Positions 1 through 12,894 of a stretch of 64,000 nt of DNA are shown piece by piece; position 1 is the first letter of the stretch; each line of letters opens with the position of its first letter. Made by a program: the position numbers and the translations under genes. The DNA is from Vibrio penaeicida (lineage in GTDB: Bacteria > Pseudomonadota > Gammaproteobacteria > Enterobacterales > Vibrionaceae): assembly GCF_002933855.1 (NCBI RefSeq), contig NZ_BFAQ01000020.1, positions 62,001-126,000 on the forward strand, read 5' to 3'. The notes under the pieces were generated by a model. That model made no database searches and was not told the origin of the DNA. It worked only from the letters and a program-made list of their open reading frames with translations.

Positions 1-591
1 GGGCAGAATGAGCAAGAACAATACAACCCTAAATCTCAGCCCAAATATCACAAACATCACCTACTTCCTTTTGGTGAATTTGTCCCTTTTGGTGACATTC
101 TTCGCCCTATTGCGCCATTTTTTAATTTACCAATGTCGTCATTTAGCCGAGGTGATTTCGTACAGGAAAACATCGAAGCCAATGGTCGTCACTTCGCGCC
201 GGCGCTCTGTTATGAGATCATTTTCAACGAACAAGTTCGCCAGAACATCACGGAAGAGACCGACTACATACTCACCCTTTCAAACGACGCCTGGTTTGGT
301 GATTCTATTGGACCTCACCAACATATGGAAATCGCTCAGATGCGAGCACTCGAACTAGGTCGGCCTGTTGTAAGAGCAACGAACAACGGTGTTACTGCGA
401 TTACCGATCACAAAGGAAAGATCATTCACCAAGTACCTCAATTTAAAACAGAAGTGTTAACGGCGGAAGTGAGTTCAGCAACTGGCATGACTCCGTATAG
501 GATATTGGGTATTTGGCCGCTGTATTTAATTGTGTTGGTTTCGCTATCAATATCGTACTTAATTGAAAAGCGTATTGCGAAGCGAACATAA
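1..591 (+). CDS. lnt: Apolipoprotein N-acyltransferase, C-terminal part (5' truncated)
   Basis: This enzyme adds the third acyl chain to the N-terminal cysteine of lipoproteins in the inner membrane. Only the last 196 codons are present; the reading frame is already open at base 1. The segment [16 protein letters not shown] near codons 18-33 is the Lnt signature in the nitrilase-like domain. ALCYE at codons 68-72 carries the expected nucleophilic cysteine (codon 70). A hydrophobic stretch close to the C terminus fits the last membrane helix. The convergent ybeL ends 19 bases downstream. Identification is firm; the N-terminal half lies outside the window. Confidence 0.95.
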   Translation, partial: GQNEQEQYNPKSQPKYHKHHLLPFGEFVPFGDILRPIAPFFNLPMSSFSRGDFVQENIEANGRHFAPALCYEIIFNEQVRQNITEETDYILTLSNDAWFGDSIGPHQHMEIAQMRALELGRPVVRATNNGVTAITDHKGKIIHQVPQFKTEVLTAEVSSATGMTPYRILGIWPLYLIVLVSLSISYLIEKRIAKRT

Positions 592-610
592 TTCTAGGAT
601 ATTGCAAACA

Positions 611-1093
611 CTATGGCTTCAGCGCTTGTCGTGTGAAGCCTGTGCTGCCGCATTTCTTACAAGGCGGAATCAATGTGGCGTGATTAAAATACGATTTATC
701 ACCGCATTCATCGCAAACCAGATACCCAAGCCCGATCACTTCACCTGTTTGATACAACCCTTTGTGGTCCAAATCTAAAAACAGCTCTTGCCACTCAACT
801 TTGGTTCTATCGGTAATGTCCAACAACCCTTCCCAAACGGAATCGGCAATTAATCGATAAAAAGGGCTTTCGGGGAAGGTTTCTTTACTCTGTTGATAAT
901 TTTGAGCAAATTCACTGAGATCCGAACGGACATAAGCAGAGACAAGAGAAAGTTCATCTTTAGTCATATCGCTAGCAGCAGCAACGACCTGAGACGATGT
1001 TTCCAAGACTCGTTCTAGCTCTTCAGGGCTATGTTTTAACGTATCGGTAACCTCTTCTAGGAACGCTTCATAACGGGCTTTACGCTCAGGCAT
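611..1093 (-). CDS. ybeL: YbeL-type zinc-ribbon protein (DUF1451)
   Basis: A 160-residue acidic, helical protein with a C-terminal zinc ribbon: CDEC near residues 127-130 and CKKC near 145-148. It matches the small YbeL/DUF1451 family, whose biochemical role is not established. The ATG at 1093 is preceded by a strong GGAGG ribosome binding site. It is divergent from leuS and convergent with lnt, and the same neighbourhood exists in Escherichia coli. No function beyond probable zinc binding can be assigned. Confidence 0.85.
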   Translation of the reverse strand: MPERKARYEAFLEEVTDTLKHSPEELERVLETSSQVVAAASDMTKDELSLVSAYVRSDLSEFAQNYQQSKETFPESPFYRLIADSVWEGLLDITDRTKVEWQELFLDLDHKGLYQTGEVIGLGYLVCDECGDKSYFNHATLIPPCKKCGSTGFTRQALKP

Positions 1094-1167
1094 AAACGAC
1101 CTCCGTGCATTGACTATTGTTGACTGTCTTTCCTTTATGTATTCTATGCTGATCTATCACAGTCTGA

Positions 1168-3798
<2,631 letters not shown>

Positions 3799-3829
3799 TT
3801 GTCATAAAACCCAACCCATAAAAATACGT

Positions 3830-3862
3830 AAACAGGGTGAATCATCACCCTGTTTGTTTTTA
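3830..3862 (+). terminator. Rho-independent terminator after leuS
   Basis: AACAGGGTGA at 3831-3840 pairs with TCACCCTGTT at 3845-3854 around a four-base loop, followed by a T-rich tract. It sits between the leuS stop and the chosen lptE start. Confidence 0.8.
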
Positions 3863-3955
3863 TCGGTGTATTTTGATGAGTACATTGCACGCGTTAATAC
3901 ACATTACGTAGACAGTGTTGTCATCAAAGTTAATCCGAATACTAGGAAACGATTT

Positions 3956-4573
3956 GTGAAGCGTGTTTCTTTTTCTCGCACCTTGCGTGCCTCTATTGTG
4001 CTTGTCCTGACAACAGTGTTGTCTGCTTGTGGTTTTCATTTCCGAGATACGTACTTTCTTCCAGAAGAACTTTCTGAAATATCATTTACCAGCTTTGATT
4101 CTTATGGCTCATTAACGCGGTACGTCCGTGCTGAGTTGGATTTGAATGGCGTAGATGCCGTTGCCCCAAGAGAAGACATCCCGAACCTGCATTTAACCAG
4201 TGAATCCAATGGTGAACGCACTCTCTCTTTGTATCAGAACAGCCGTGCAGCAGAGTATGAACTTACTTATGCTGCTTCGTACCGAGTGACGGTTCCGGGG
4301 ATTGGCAGCCAAACCTTTACTACAACAGTCAACCGCAGTTTCTTGGATAACCCATTAACCGCTCTCGCTAAATCGACTGAAAAAGAAATGATCATTGATG
4401 AAATGCGTAAACAAGCCGCGAGACAAATCCTTCGTCAAATGGCGCGATTAAAAGCACAGCTTGATAAAAGCCAAAACGACATCATTAGCGAAAACCAAGA
4501 AGAAAGTGTGACGTTAGATCTCGGTGTAACCCAGACCACGACTACAGAAAAACTCGCGGTAGAGAACCAGTAA
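3956..4573 (+). CDS. lptE: LPS-assembly lipoprotein LptE
   Basis: Outer-membrane lipoprotein that plugs the LptD barrel and helps insert lipopolysaccharide. I chose the GTG at 3956 because AGGA lies eight bases upstream and because it yields a normal signal peptide ending in the lipobox LSAC, followed by GFHFRD, which is typical of LptE. This gives 205 residues, slightly longer than the E. coli protein. An upstream in-frame start would overlap leuS and add an unlikely N-terminal tail. The stop overlaps the holA start by one base (TAATG), indicating translational coupling. Confidence 0.93.
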   Translation: MKRVSFSRTLRASIVLVLTTVLSACGFHFRDTYFLPEELSEISFTSFDSYGSLTRYVRAELDLNGVDAVAPREDIPNLHLTSESNGERTLSLYQNSRAAEYELTYAASYRVTVPGIGSQTFTTTVNRSFLDNPLTALAKSTEKEMIIDEMRKQAARQILRQMARLKAQLDKSQNDIISENQEESVTLDLGVTQTTTTEKLAVENQ

Positions 4574-5598
4574 TGCGTATTTTTGCCGACAAACTTGCTG
4601 ATCACTTACCTCGCTCTCAGCACGGTATTTTTTTGGTCTTTGGCAATGAACCATTATTATTACAAGAAAGCCGAGAAGCGATACAGCAACATGCGCAAAG
4701 CCAAGGGTTTGAAGAACGCCACCGTTTTGCGATCGATGCTCAACTCGATTGGAACTTGGTGTACGACTGTTGTCAGGCATTGAGCCTATTTTCAGCTCGC
4801 CAGATCATTGAACTAGAGATTCCTGAAACTGGTGTAAATGCGGCAGCAGGGAAAGAGCTTATTGGCTTAGCTGATAGGCTTCACCCTGATATTCTGTTGG
4901 TACTCATTGGACACAAGCTAACCAAACAACAAGAAAGTGCTAAATGGTTTAAAGCACTTTCTGCCAATGGCTGTGTCGTGACCTGCCTAACCCCAGACAC
5001 CCAACGATTACCTCAATTTGTGCAACAACGCTGCCGAAAACTGAACCTCGTTCCAGATAATCAAGCGATACAAATGTTGGCACAGTGGCACGAAGGTAAT
5101 CTACTGGCCCTTTCTCAGAGCTTGGAAAAGTTAGCGCTTCTCTATCCTGATGGTCAGTTAACGTTGCTAAGAGTCGAAGAAGCATTAAGTCGTCATAATC
5201 ACTTTACGCCATTCCAGTGGAGCGATTCATTACTTGCTGGCCAGAGTAAGCGAGCGCAAAGGATATTGAGGCAGCTTGAAGCGGAAGGCACTGAAGCTAT
5301 CATTTTACTTCGTACTCTTCAGAAAGAATTACTACTGATATTGGAAATGCATAAAGAATTAGCCTCTCTACCGCTGGGTAAAGTCTTCGATGCCCGTAGA
5401 ATTTGGCAAACTAAGCGTCCGATGTATTCAGCTGCACTACAAAGGCTAGCGCCAACTGATATTCAAAAATTGCTCTCATTGACAGCTCAAGCAGAGGTTG
5501 ATGCAAAAACGCGCTACGACCGTCCAGTTTGGCTACTACTGGCTCAAATTTCACTTCAATTTTGTGAGCCAAAGGCTACATTCAATATAGCGCTTTAA
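4573..5598 (+). CDS. holA: DNA polymerase III delta subunit
   Basis: Clamp-loader subunit that opens the beta sliding clamp. The protein has 341 residues, the usual size. The N-terminus MRIFADKLADHL and the following FLVFGNEPLLLQES segment are characteristic of HolA. It is coupled to lptE through TAATG. In E. coli nadD follows holA; here only 109 non-coding bases separate holA from rsfS. Confidence 0.95.
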   Translation: MRIFADKLADHLPRSQHGIFLVFGNEPLLLQESREAIQQHAQSQGFEERHRFAIDAQLDWNLVYDCCQALSLFSARQIIELEIPETGVNAAAGKELIGLADRLHPDILLVLIGHKLTKQQESAKWFKALSANGCVVTCLTPDTQRLPQFVQQRCRKLNLVPDNQAIQMLAQWHEGNLLALSQSLEKLALLYPDGQLTLLRVEEALSRHNHFTPFQWSDSLLAGQSKRAQRILRQLEAEGTEAIILLRTLQKELLLILEMHKELASLPLGKVFDARRIWQTKRPMYSAALQRLAPTDIQKLLSLTAQAEVDAKTRYDRPVWLLLAQISLQFCEPKATFNIAL

Positions 5599-5649
5599 CA
5601 GCTCAATACCCTAATTCCACAACATCAAGAACTATTTCGCTCAGATGCG

Positions 5650-5676
5650 AGCATCTTAGAATAACTTGAGTATAAT
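5650..5676 (+). promoter_or_regulatory. Candidate promoter for rsfS-rlmH-mrdAB-rlpA
   Basis: A perfect TATAAT lies at 5671-5676, 31 bases before the rsfS start. No good -35 hexamer is visible at the normal distance, so the call rests on the -10 element and its position at the head of a tightly packed gene run. Confidence 0.35.
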
Positions 5677-5707
5677 AACGGTTAAATTTTTTTTAAGGTA
5701 AAAGACA

Positions 5708-6025
5708 TTGCAAGTACAAGATCTACGTGATTTTTTAGCGGATAAAGCAGACGATATGAAAGCAGAAGACATCGTTACCATTGATGTTCAAGGCAAATCC
5801 AGTGTTACAGACTTTATGGTTATCTGCACAGGAAACTCTAAGCGTCACGTAGCCTCTATAGCCGATCACGTCGCCAGTGAAGCTAAAAAAGCAGGGTTAG
5901 AACCGCTAGGTGTCGACGGTGAACAAGAAGGCGAATGGGTCGTTGTCGATATGGGTTCTACAATGGTTCACGTAATGCAAGAAGACCAACGAGAGCTGTA
6001 CCAGCTTGAGAAACTCTGGAGCTAA
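5708..6025 (+). CDS. rsfS: Ribosome silencing factor RsfS (Iojap family)
   Basis: Binds ribosomal protein uL14 and blocks joining of the subunits in stationary phase. It has 105 residues, the same length as the E. coli protein, with the family segments [17 protein letters not shown] and HVMQE. The start is TTG at 5708, with AAGG about ten bases upstream; no ATG gives a full-length protein. It is followed after three bases by rlmH. Confidence 0.95.
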   Translation: MQVQDLRDFLADKADDMKAEDIVTIDVQGKSSVTDFMVICTGNSKRHVASIADHVASEAKKAGLEPLGVDGEQEGEWVVVDMGSTMVHVMQEDQRELYQLEKLWS

Positions 6026-6028
6026 TCG

Positions 6029-6499
6029 TTGAAGATTCAACTTATTGCTGTTGGCACGAAAATGCCAAAGTGGGTAGAAGAAGGGTTTAAAGAATACAAA
6101 CGTAGATTCCCCCACGACATGCCTTTGGAATTGATTGAAATCTCAGCAGGTAAGCGTGGAAAAAATGCTGACATTGCAAGAATTCTGCAAAAAGAAGGCG
6201 AAGCGATGCTGGCAGCAGTGCCAAAAGGTAATCGAATTGTTACTCTGGATATTCCAGGTAAGCGCTGGGATACAGAGCAACTTGCAGGACAGTTGGAAGC
6301 GTGGAAACTTGATGCACGTGATGTGTCAATTCTAATCGGTGGTCCTGAAGGTTTAGCACCGGCTTGCAAAGCGGCAGCCGAGCAAAGCTGGTCTTTGTCT
6401 CCTCTTACGCTACCTCATCCCTTAGTTCGTGTTGTCATGGCCGAAAGCCTATATCGAGCTTGGAGCATTACCGCTAACCACCCATATCATCGAGAATAA
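6029..6499 (+). CDS. rlmH: 23S rRNA pseudouridine(1915) N3-methyltransferase
   Basis: SPOUT-class methyltransferase that modifies pseudouridine 1915 of 23S rRNA using S-adenosylmethionine. The 156 residues align end to end with E. coli RlmH: N-terminus [13 protein letters not shown], the SAM-binding IGGPEGL, and C-terminus [13 protein letters not shown]. The start is TTG at 6029, three bases after the rsfS stop, so translation is probably coupled. The mrdA start follows six bases downstream. Confidence 0.96.
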   Translation: MKIQLIAVGTKMPKWVEEGFKEYKRRFPHDMPLELIEISAGKRGKNADIARILQKEGEAMLAAVPKGNRIVTLDIPGKRWDTEQLAGQLEAWKLDARDVSILIGGPEGLAPACKAAAEQSWSLSPLTLPHPLVRVVMAESLYRAWSITANHPYHRE

Positions 6500-6505
6500 C
6501 GCTAG

Positions 6506-8389
6506 ATGAGACGTCAGCGCACCCAAATCCGAGATTACACCGCCGAGTCCGCCCTATTCTCGCGACGCGCCTTAGTCGCCTTTATGGGCATTGTGGCGCT
6601 TATGGGTGTGCTTCTCGTCAACTTATACAACATTCAAGTCAATCAGTTTCAAGACTACAAAACCCGCTCTAATGACAACCGTATAAAAGTGGTACCTATC
6701 GCCCCTAACCGCGGATTGATTTACGATCGCAATGGTATTCTACTCGCTGAAAACCGACCTATCTTCAGCCTTGAACTTACACCTGAAAAAATCAAAGACA
6801 TTGATGAAACTATTATTCAATTGCGTACTTTTCTTGAGATCTCTGAAGAGCGTGTTACTCGGTTCCATAAAGAACGTAAACGTACTAGGCGCTTTAAATC
6901 CGTCCCACTGTTAAACCAGCTAACGGAAGTACAGGTTGCACTATTCTCTGTTAATCAGCATCGTTTCCCTGGTGTAGAAGTAAACGCTACGCTAAAGCGC
7001 TATTATCCTTACGGAAAAGTGCTTACTCATGTATTGGGCTATGTATCTCGAATTAATGATCGTGATTTACAACGCTTAGAGCGCGAGGACAAAGTAGCCA
7101 ATTATCAAGCAACCCGTGATATTGGTAAGCTTGGTATTGAACGTTTTTATGAAGATCTGCTGCACGGTATTGCTGGTTACCAAGAAGTTGAAGTAAACAA
7201 CCGTGGTCGCATTATTCGAACTTTAAAATACGTGCCACCTGTACCAGGGCAAGACATTGTTCTCAACCTAGACATTAAACTTCAGCAATACTTATTTGAT
7301 TTACTAGATGGTCGAAGAGGTTCCGCAATTTTGCTCGACCCAACAGATAACGGTGTTTTAGCTATGCTTTCTAGCCCGAGCTACGATCCTAACTCTTTCG
7401 TCCACGGAATTTCTGGAAAAGACTATCGCGCCTTGTTAGAAGACAAAGACAGGCCTCTAGTTAACCGAGCAACACTTGGAATTTATCCACCAGCCTCTAC
7501 GGTGAAGCCATTTATCGCCGTTGCAGCACTTCAAGAAAAAGTCATTACGACAAAAACCACACGTAATGATCCTGGGTACTGGCGTATTCCTAACTCGAAA
7601 ACTCGACCATTTCGAGACTGGTTACGTTGGGGACACGGTCGTGTCGATATACTGAAATCAATCGAGGAATCAGTTGATACCTTTTATTATCAAATTGCCT
7701 ACGACATGGGGATTGATCGTATCTCCACTTGGATGATGTTGTTTGGATTTGGTGACTTTACGGGTATCGATATTCATGAAGAAAGTAAAGCCAACATGCC
7801 AACCCGAGAATGGAAAATGGCGCGTCATCGCCAACCTTGGTATCAAGGTGATACGATCCCGGTGGGCATCGGGCAAGGCTACTGGACAGCAACCCCAATG
7901 CAAATAGCGAAAGCTACTTCCGTGTTGGTGAACAAAGGTGAAGTCATCGCTCCTCATTTGCTTAGAGCGACCATTGATAAAACTCAAGAGCCTCATGTGA
8001 CAACAGCTGCGCCTATTGAATCTTACCCGCCCGTTGAAGGCGTATCTAAACGCTATTGGAATGTTGCCTTAGAAGGTATGCGTTTAGCAAACCACGGTAA
8101 AAAAGGAACAGCCCGACGAGCCTTCGCAAAAGCAGAATACATGACTGGTGGTAAATCCGGAACAGCGCAGGTGTTTGGGCTCAAGGAGGACGAAGAATAC
8201 AACGCCGACGAACTGGCAGAACACTTGAGAGACCACGCTTTGTACACTGGCTTTGCTCCGTTCGATGATCCAGAAGTGATTGTGACCGTTGTATTAGAAA
8301 ACGCCGGGGGCGGTTCTTCGAACGGTGCACCTGTTGCACGAGAGATCTTCGACCACGTTTTAATTGACAGCAAAGATGGGAATAAATAA
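6506..8389 (+). CDS. mrdA: Penicillin-binding protein 2 (elongasome transpeptidase)
   Basis: Cross-links peptidoglycan during cell elongation, together with RodA. The 627-residue protein has one N-terminal membrane anchor (about residues 25-47), a dimerisation domain, then the transpeptidase domain. The catalytic motif is S331-T-V-K334 within PPASTVKPF, followed by a SVD motif (ESVDTFYY) and KSGT in GGKSGTAQV. Its stop overlaps the mrdB start (TAATG). Confidence 0.97.
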   Translation: MRRQRTQIRDYTAESALFSRRALVAFMGIVALMGVLLVNLYNIQVNQFQDYKTRSNDNRIKVVPIAPNRGLIYDRNGILLAENRPIFSLELTPEKIKDIDETIIQLRTFLEISEERVTRFHKERKRTRRFKSVPLLNQLTEVQVALFSVNQHRFPGVEVNATLKRYYPYGKVLTHVLGYVSRINDRDLQRLEREDKVANYQATRDIGKLGIERFYEDLLHGIAGYQEVEVNNRGRIIRTLKYVPPVPGQDIVLNLDIKLQQYLFDLLDGRRGSAILLDPTDNGVLAMLSSPSYDPNSFVHGISGKDYRALLEDKDRPLVNRATLGIYPPASTVKPFIAVAALQEKVITTKTTRNDPGYWRIPNSKTRPFRDWLRWGHGRVDILKSIEESVDTFYYQIAYDMGIDRISTWMMLFGFGDFTGIDIHEESKANMPTREWKMARHRQPWYQGDTIPVGIGQGYWTATPMQIAKATSVLVNKGEVIAPHLLRATIDKTQEPHVTTAAPIESYPPVEGVSKRYWNVALEGMRLANHGKKGTARRAFAKAEYMTGGKSGTAQVFGLKEDEEYNADELAEHLRDHALYTGFAPFDDPEVIVTVVLENAGGGSSNGAPVAREIFDHVLIDSKDGNK

Positions 8390-9510
8390 TGCGGTTTGAC
8401 CCTTCTACCGGAAGAAATCGTTCCTTTTTCGATAAGCTCCATATCGACTTACCCATGTTGCTTGGGTTATTGCTGCTTATGTGTTTTGGACTGGTTGTTA
8501 TGTACAGTGCCAGTGGGCAAAGCCTCGCGATGATGGACAGGCAAGCCATGAGAATGGGGCTATCTCTTGTCGTGATGTTACTGCTTGCACAAATCCCCCC
8601 ACGCACCTATGAAACCGCCGCACCATTGTTGTTTGTTGTTGGAATATTCTTATTGTTAGGGGTTTTATTTTTCGGTGAAGCATCCAAAGGGGCCCAGCGA
8701 TGGTTAAACCTTGGTTTTGTGCGCTTTCAGCCATCTGAATTATTGAAACTCGCCGTACCACTCATGGTGGCTAGGTACATTGGTAAGCGCTCGCTCCCCC
8801 CTACATTTAAAACACTGATAGCCTCATTATTGATGGTTTTCATTCCAACAATACTCATTGCCAAGCAACCCGACTTGGGAACCTCGATCCTCATCGCTGC
8901 GTCAGGGATTTTTGTTATTTTCCTTGCTGGAATAAGCTGGAAGATCATCACGGCGGCCGCCGTCGCACTCGGTGCTTTCATCCCTATTCTTTGGTTCTTC
9001 TTGATGAGAGAGTATCAAAAGGTTCGCGTAAGAACTTTATTTGACCCTGAATCCGATCCGTTGGGCGCAGGCTATCACATCATTCAAAGTAAAATTGCAA
9101 TTGGTTCAGGAGGCTTGTCTGGGAAGGGCTGGCTACAAGGGACTCAGTCGCAACTTGAATTCCTACCAGAGCGTCATACTGACTTCATCTTTGCAGTTGT
9201 TGCGGAAGAATGGGGCATGATTGGTGTGGTCGCGTTACTCTGTATCTATTTATTTATTATTGGTCGTGGTCTGTATTTGGCCAGTAAAGCGCAGTCCGCA
9301 TTCGGTAGAATGATGGCGGGCAGTGTTGTTCTTAGCTTTTTCGTTTATGTCTTTGTAAACATAGGCATGGTTAGTGGCATACTCCCAGTTGTAGGCGTAC
9401 CACTGCCTTTGATTAGCTATGGAGGCACATCCATGGTAACGCTAATGGCCGGGTTTGGCATTCTGATGTCGATTCACACTCACCGTAAAATGCTCTCTAA
9501 GGCGAACTGA
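8389..9510 (+). CDS. mrdB: Rod-shape peptidoglycan glycosyltransferase RodA
   Basis: SEDS-family polymerase that extends glycan strands from lipid II and works with PBP2. It has 373 residues with about ten hydrophobic segments. Family motifs are visible, such as [10 protein letters not shown], the loop segment [17 protein letters not shown], and [13 protein letters not shown] near the C terminus. The start overlaps the mrdA stop and its own stop overlaps the rlpA start (TGATG), so the three genes form a coupled operon. Confidence 0.97.
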   Translation: MRFDPSTGRNRSFFDKLHIDLPMLLGLLLLMCFGLVVMYSASGQSLAMMDRQAMRMGLSLVVMLLLAQIPPRTYETAAPLLFVVGIFLLLGVLFFGEASKGAQRWLNLGFVRFQPSELLKLAVPLMVARYIGKRSLPPTFKTLIASLLMVFIPTILIAKQPDLGTSILIAASGIFVIFLAGISWKIITAAAVALGAFIPILWFFLMREYQKVRVRTLFDPESDPLGAGYHIIQSKIAIGSGGLSGKGWLQGTQSQLEFLPERHTDFIFAVVAEEWGMIGVVALLCIYLFIIGRGLYLASKAQSAFGRMMAGSVVLSFFVYVFVNIGMVSGILPVVGVPLPLISYGGTSMVTLMAGFGILMSIHTHRKMLSKAN

Positions 9511-10304
9511 TGGCTTTTAGAATTTACTCTCTTATCGTGGTGTTAATGCTTGCTTTAACTGGCTGTACAAGCCCCGACAAAGGCAGGTACACCATAGATG
9601 ACGATGTCGCTCCTGAAGTACCGCTTTCTGTTGAACATATTGAAGATGCTCATCCTGTTTATGAACCCATCAGCTTGGGCGGCAACAAAGACTACAGTTT
9701 ATTGGGAGGCTCATACAAAATAGTTAAAGAGCCAGAAGGGTTTACTCAAGAAGGTAAAGCGTCTTGGTACGGTAAAAAGTTTCATGGTCACCTAACATCT
9801 AACGGTGAAATATACGACATGTACTCTATGTCAGCAGCGCATAAGACTTTACCTCTTCCAAGTTACGTCAAGGTACTGAACAAAGACAACGGAAAAGCGG
9901 CAATTGTCCGCATTAACGACCGAGGTCCTTTTCATGAAGGGCGTATTATTGATTTAAGCTATGCTGCGGCATACAAGCTTGGTGTCGTTCAGACTGGTAC
10001 AGCAAATGTGAAAATTGAATACATTTCTGTAAGCCGCGAAAATACATCGCTCGTTGCACAGAAAAAACTTCCAAGGTTTGTCATTCAAGTCGCCGCATCA
10101 AAAGATGAAGACAAAGCCCGAACTTTAGCGAAATCTTTGGGTCAAAGCCTATCAGTACGCAGCTATACAGAAGGGTCAAAAAAGATACATCGTATTTTTT
10201 TAGGTCCATTTAATGACCAAGAATTAACGCAAAAAACGTTAGCTCAAGTACACTCACAAGGCTACCCCACCGCGTTCATTAAACAAGTGAAACAGAATCC
10301 TTAA
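9510..10304 (+). CDS. rlpA: Septal-ring lytic transglycosylase RlpA (lipoprotein)
   Basis: Outer-membrane lipoprotein; in relatives it cleaves denuded glycan strands at the septum. The N-terminal signal peptide ends in the lipobox LTGC. A double-psi beta-barrel domain follows (GKASWYGKKFHGHLTSNGE, then RINDRGPFH), and a SPOR domain closes the protein (RFVIQVAASKDEDKA to the C terminus). It has 264 residues and a TGATG overlap with mrdB. Whether this copy is catalytically active cannot be read from the sequence. Confidence 0.93.
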   Translation: MAFRIYSLIVVLMLALTGCTSPDKGRYTIDDDVAPEVPLSVEHIEDAHPVYEPISLGGNKDYSLLGGSYKIVKEPEGFTQEGKASWYGKKFHGHLTSNGEIYDMYSMSAAHKTLPLPSYVKVLNKDNGKAAIVRINDRGPFHEGRIIDLSYAAAYKLGVVQTGTANVKIEYISVSRENTSLVAQKKLPRFVIQVAASKDEDKARTLAKSLGQSLSVRSYTEGSKKIHRIFLGPFNDQELTQKTLAQVHSQGYPTAFIKQVKQNP

Positions 10305-10338
10305 GGACAAACGGGTTAATTTGTGCAACAGTAAGCTT

Positions 10339-10367
10339 CTGACTTATCAGAGTGATTCTGCTAAGAT
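10339..10367 (+). promoter_or_regulatory. Candidate sigma-70 promoter for dacA
   Basis: CTGACT at 10339-10344 and TAAGAT at 10362-10367 are separated by 17 bases, 44 bases before the dacA ATG. Each hexamer matches four of six consensus positions. Confidence 0.4.
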
Positions 10368-10410
10368 ACGAACGTTCAGCATTAAACATTCAGACTAACA
10401 ACTAATACCA

Positions 10411-11595
10411 ATGAAAAAATCTGTGAAATCTATTAAATCTTTGTTTGTCACTTCAGCAATCGTGTCAGCAACTTTCGCTTCTCCAGTATTCTCGGCTCCT
10501 ATTGTTGTCCCTGATGCACCTGAAATCGCCGCTAAAGGTTTCGTGCTCATGGACTACCATTCAGGTAAAGTTCTGGCAGAAAAAGAGGCGAACACGCGTT
10601 TGTCCCCAGCAAGTCTTACCAAGATGATGACCAGCTATGTCATTGGTCAAGAACTTGATCGTGGCAATATTTCTCTTTCCGACAAAGTCGTCATCAGTAA
10701 GAATGCATGGGCGAAAAACTTCCCTGATTCTTCAAAAATGTTCATCGAAGTCGGTACGACTGTGACCGTAGAAGATCTGAACCGTGGCATCATAATTCAA
10801 TCGGGTAACGATGCTTGTGTTGCTATGGCTGAGCATGTTGCAGGGTCAGAAGATGCGTTTGTTGATTTGATGAATGCTTGGGCTAATTCTATTGGCATGA
10901 GCAACACCAATTTTGCCAACGTACATGGGTTGGATAATCCAGACCTTTTCTCCACCCCTTACGATATGGCTTTGCTTGGTCAGGCCCTTATTCGTGATGT
11001 GCCAGACGAATACCGCATCTACGCTGAAAAGCAATTTACTTACAATGGCATAACCCAATACAACCGTAACGGCTTGCTTTGGGATAAAAGCATGAACGTA
11101 GACGGCATTAAAACAGGGCACACAAGCAAAGCTGGTTACAGCTTAGTGAGCTCTGCAACCGAAGGTAAAATGCGCCTAGTCGCCGTTGTAATGGGAACGA
11201 AAAGTGCTAACGCTCGTAAGGCGGAAAGCAAGAAACTGCTTAACTACGGATTCCGCTTTTTTGAAACGGTCTCTCCACACAAATCTGGTGAAACTTTCGT
11301 TAGCGAAAAAATCTGGATGGGTGATAAGGATGCCGTCGCGCTAGGTGTTGCAGAAGATACTTATGTCACGTTACCCCGTGGTCAAGCGAAAAACATGACT
11401 GCCAACTTCGTATTAGAAAAAGAACTGCAGGCACCGATTCGTAAAGGCGATGTGGTTGGACGCTTGTTCTACCAAGTTGAAGGTGACGACATCGCTGAGT
11501 ACCCACTTCTAGCTCTGGAAGATGTAGAAGAAGGCAGCCTATTTAGCCGCTTAATTGACTACATTGTTTTACTATTCAAGAGCTGGTTTAGCTAA
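10411..11595 (+). CDS. dacA: D-alanyl-D-alanine carboxypeptidase (PBP5)
   Basis: Trims the terminal D-alanine from peptidoglycan stem peptides in the periplasm. The 394-residue protein has a cleavable signal peptide ending near FSAP. The catalytic motifs are S68-L-T-K71, SGN (IQSGNDACVA) and KTG (IKTGHTSKAG). The PBP5 C-terminal beta domain follows, and the last residues (FSRLIDYIVLLFKSWFS) form the amphipathic membrane anchor of this family. It is a separate unit with its own candidate promoter and terminator. Confidence 0.97.
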   Translation: MKKSVKSIKSLFVTSAIVSATFASPVFSAPIVVPDAPEIAAKGFVLMDYHSGKVLAEKEANTRLSPASLTKMMTSYVIGQELDRGNISLSDKVVISKNAWAKNFPDSSKMFIEVGTTVTVEDLNRGIIIQSGNDACVAMAEHVAGSEDAFVDLMNAWANSIGMSNTNFANVHGLDNPDLFSTPYDMALLGQALIRDVPDEYRIYAEKQFTYNGITQYNRNGLLWDKSMNVDGIKTGHTSKAGYSLVSSATEGKMRLVAVVMGTKSANARKAESKKLLNYGFRFFETVSPHKSGETFVSEKIWMGDKDAVALGVAEDTYVTLPRGQAKNMTANFVLEKELQAPIRKGDVVGRLFYQVEGDDIAEYPLLALEDVEEGSLFSRLIDYIVLLFKSWFS

Positions 11596-11620
11596 ATCCA
11601 GCGTATCTAACTTAATTATT

Positions 11621-11645
11621 AAAAGCCGCGTTAGCGGCTTTTTTG
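11621..11645 (+). terminator. Terminator after dacA
   Basis: AAAAGCCGC (11621-11629) pairs with GCGGCTTTT (11634-11642) around GTTA and runs into a T tract. Confidence 0.88.
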
Positions 11646-11744
11646 CATCATAATGTGAGGGTACACTGATGTGACTTGAGATCCGTTACATTTGGCAGTA
11701 CTATTTCGCACCGCAATATCGAATACTAAATCGGAGTTCTCGCA

Positions 11745-12023
11745 ATGTTGAATATCAACTCAGACGCTAAACTAAAAGATCTGCTTGAGTTCCCTTGTCA
11801 GTTTACTTACAAGGTAATGGGCTACGCAAAACCAGAACTGCCAGAGCTTGTGTTAGAAGTCATTCAACGTCACGCTCCAGGCGACTACAGCCCTACCGTT
11901 AAGCCTAGTGGAAAAGGGACATATAACTCCGTCTCTATCACCATCACAGCCACTTCTATCGAGCAAGTAGAGTCACTCTACAAAGAGTTAGGCGATATCG
12001 ACATCGTACGCATGGTACTTTAG
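11745..12023 (+). CDS. ybeD: YbeD family protein (DUF493)
   Basis: A 92-residue ACT-like fold protein of unknown biochemical role. [29 protein letters not shown] and the C-terminus [10 protein letters not shown] match E. coli YbeD closely. It lies between dacA and lipB, the conserved position. The ATG at 11745 follows a GGAG about ten bases upstream. Terminators on both sides suggest it is transcribed alone. Confidence 0.92.
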   Translation: MLNINSDAKLKDLLEFPCQFTYKVMGYAKPELPELVLEVIQRHAPGDYSPTVKPSGKGTYNSVSITITATSIEQVESLYKELGDIDIVRMVL

Positions 12024-12047
12024 CCGCTAACTATTTAGCTCAAATTG

Positions 12048-12077
12048 AAACAGCGACTTATTAGTCGCTGTTTTTCT
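12048..12077 (+). terminator. Terminator after ybeD
   Basis: AAACAGCGACT (12048-12058) and AGTCGCTGTTT (12063-12073) form an 11 bp stem with a four-base loop, followed by Ts. Confidence 0.88.
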
Positions 12078-12234
12078 AAGGTTTATTATCCTATCCATAG
12101 CACTAACCCTCAAATTTCCAGCATGGAATTCTGGCAAAGATGTAAAATCCATGTCGCTTATGTGTAGTTAGATTGGTTAAAGAAGTTTATAATCCGTTTA
12201 CTTTTATCGTTCTTATTTCAAAGGATCTTTTAGT

Positions 12235-12894
12235 TTGCTTGAAGTCAAAGACCAGTTAGTCGTTAAAAAGCTAGGTCGACAAGATTACCTACCCGTTTGG
12301 CAAGCCATGCATGACTTTACTGATACTCGTGATGAAGAAACGGGCGACCAAGTTTGGCTTGTAGAACACAACCCAGTTTTTACCCAAGGTCAAGCAGGCA
12401 AAACAGAGCATCTAATTGATACTGGCGATATCCCAGTGGTACAGAGTGATCGTGGTGGTCAAGTTACCTACCATGGTCCTGGTCAGGTTGTGGCTTATTT
12501 CCTATTAAACCTGCGCCGCCGCTCATTGGGAGTAAGAGAATTAGTCACTCATATCGAAAATTTGGTTATTAATACACTGAAGCAATACGATATAGAATCC
12601 GAAGCAAAACCAGACGCTCCGGGTGTATATGTGAGTGATAAAAAGATTTGTTCGCTGGGGCTACGTATTCGAAAAGGTTGTTCTTTTCACGGACTCGCCT
12701 TAAATGTAAATATGGATCTCTCGCCATTTCTGCGTATTAACCCATGTGGCTACCAAGGAATGGAAATGGTCCAAATCAGCGATTTTAACAGTGATACTGA
12801 AGTGAGCAGCGTTGAAACAACGCTTATTGAAGAGCTTGTTGCACTGCTGGGCTACAAGCAAGTCGAAATTATTACAGAAAGCAAATCATCATGA
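12235..12894 (+). CDS. lipB: Octanoyl-[ACP]:protein N-octanoyltransferase
   Basis: Transfers octanoate from acyl carrier protein to lipoyl domains, the first step of lipoate assembly. It has 219 residues with the family segments [25 protein letters not shown], the catalytic-cysteine region PCGYQGMEM and the lysine region [10 protein letters not shown]. The start is TTG at 12235, with AAGGAT about ten bases upstream; E. coli lipB is also known to use TTG. A TATAAT at 12188-12193 may be its -10 box. The stop overlaps lipA (ATGA). Confidence 0.96.
   Translation: MLEVKDQLVVKKLGRQDYLPVWQAMHDFTDTRDEETGDQVWLVEHNPVFTQGQAGKTEHLIDTGDIPVVQSDRGGQVTYHGPGQVVAYFLLNLRRRSLGVRELVTHIENLVINTLKQYDIESEAKPDAPGVYVSDKKICSLGLRIRKGCSFHGLALNVNMDLSPFLRINPCGYQGMEMVQISDFNSDTEVSSVETTLIEELVALLGYKQVEIITESKSS

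Noticed and set aside
8..358. 116-codon frame at the left edge
   Set aside because: It is a shadow of lnt: the other frame encodes the clear Lnt signature and active-site cysteine.
1110..1150. leuS promoter from two TTGACT hexamers
   Set aside because: Neither hexamer has a good -10 box at 16-18 bases; the promoter probably lies here but cannot be placed.
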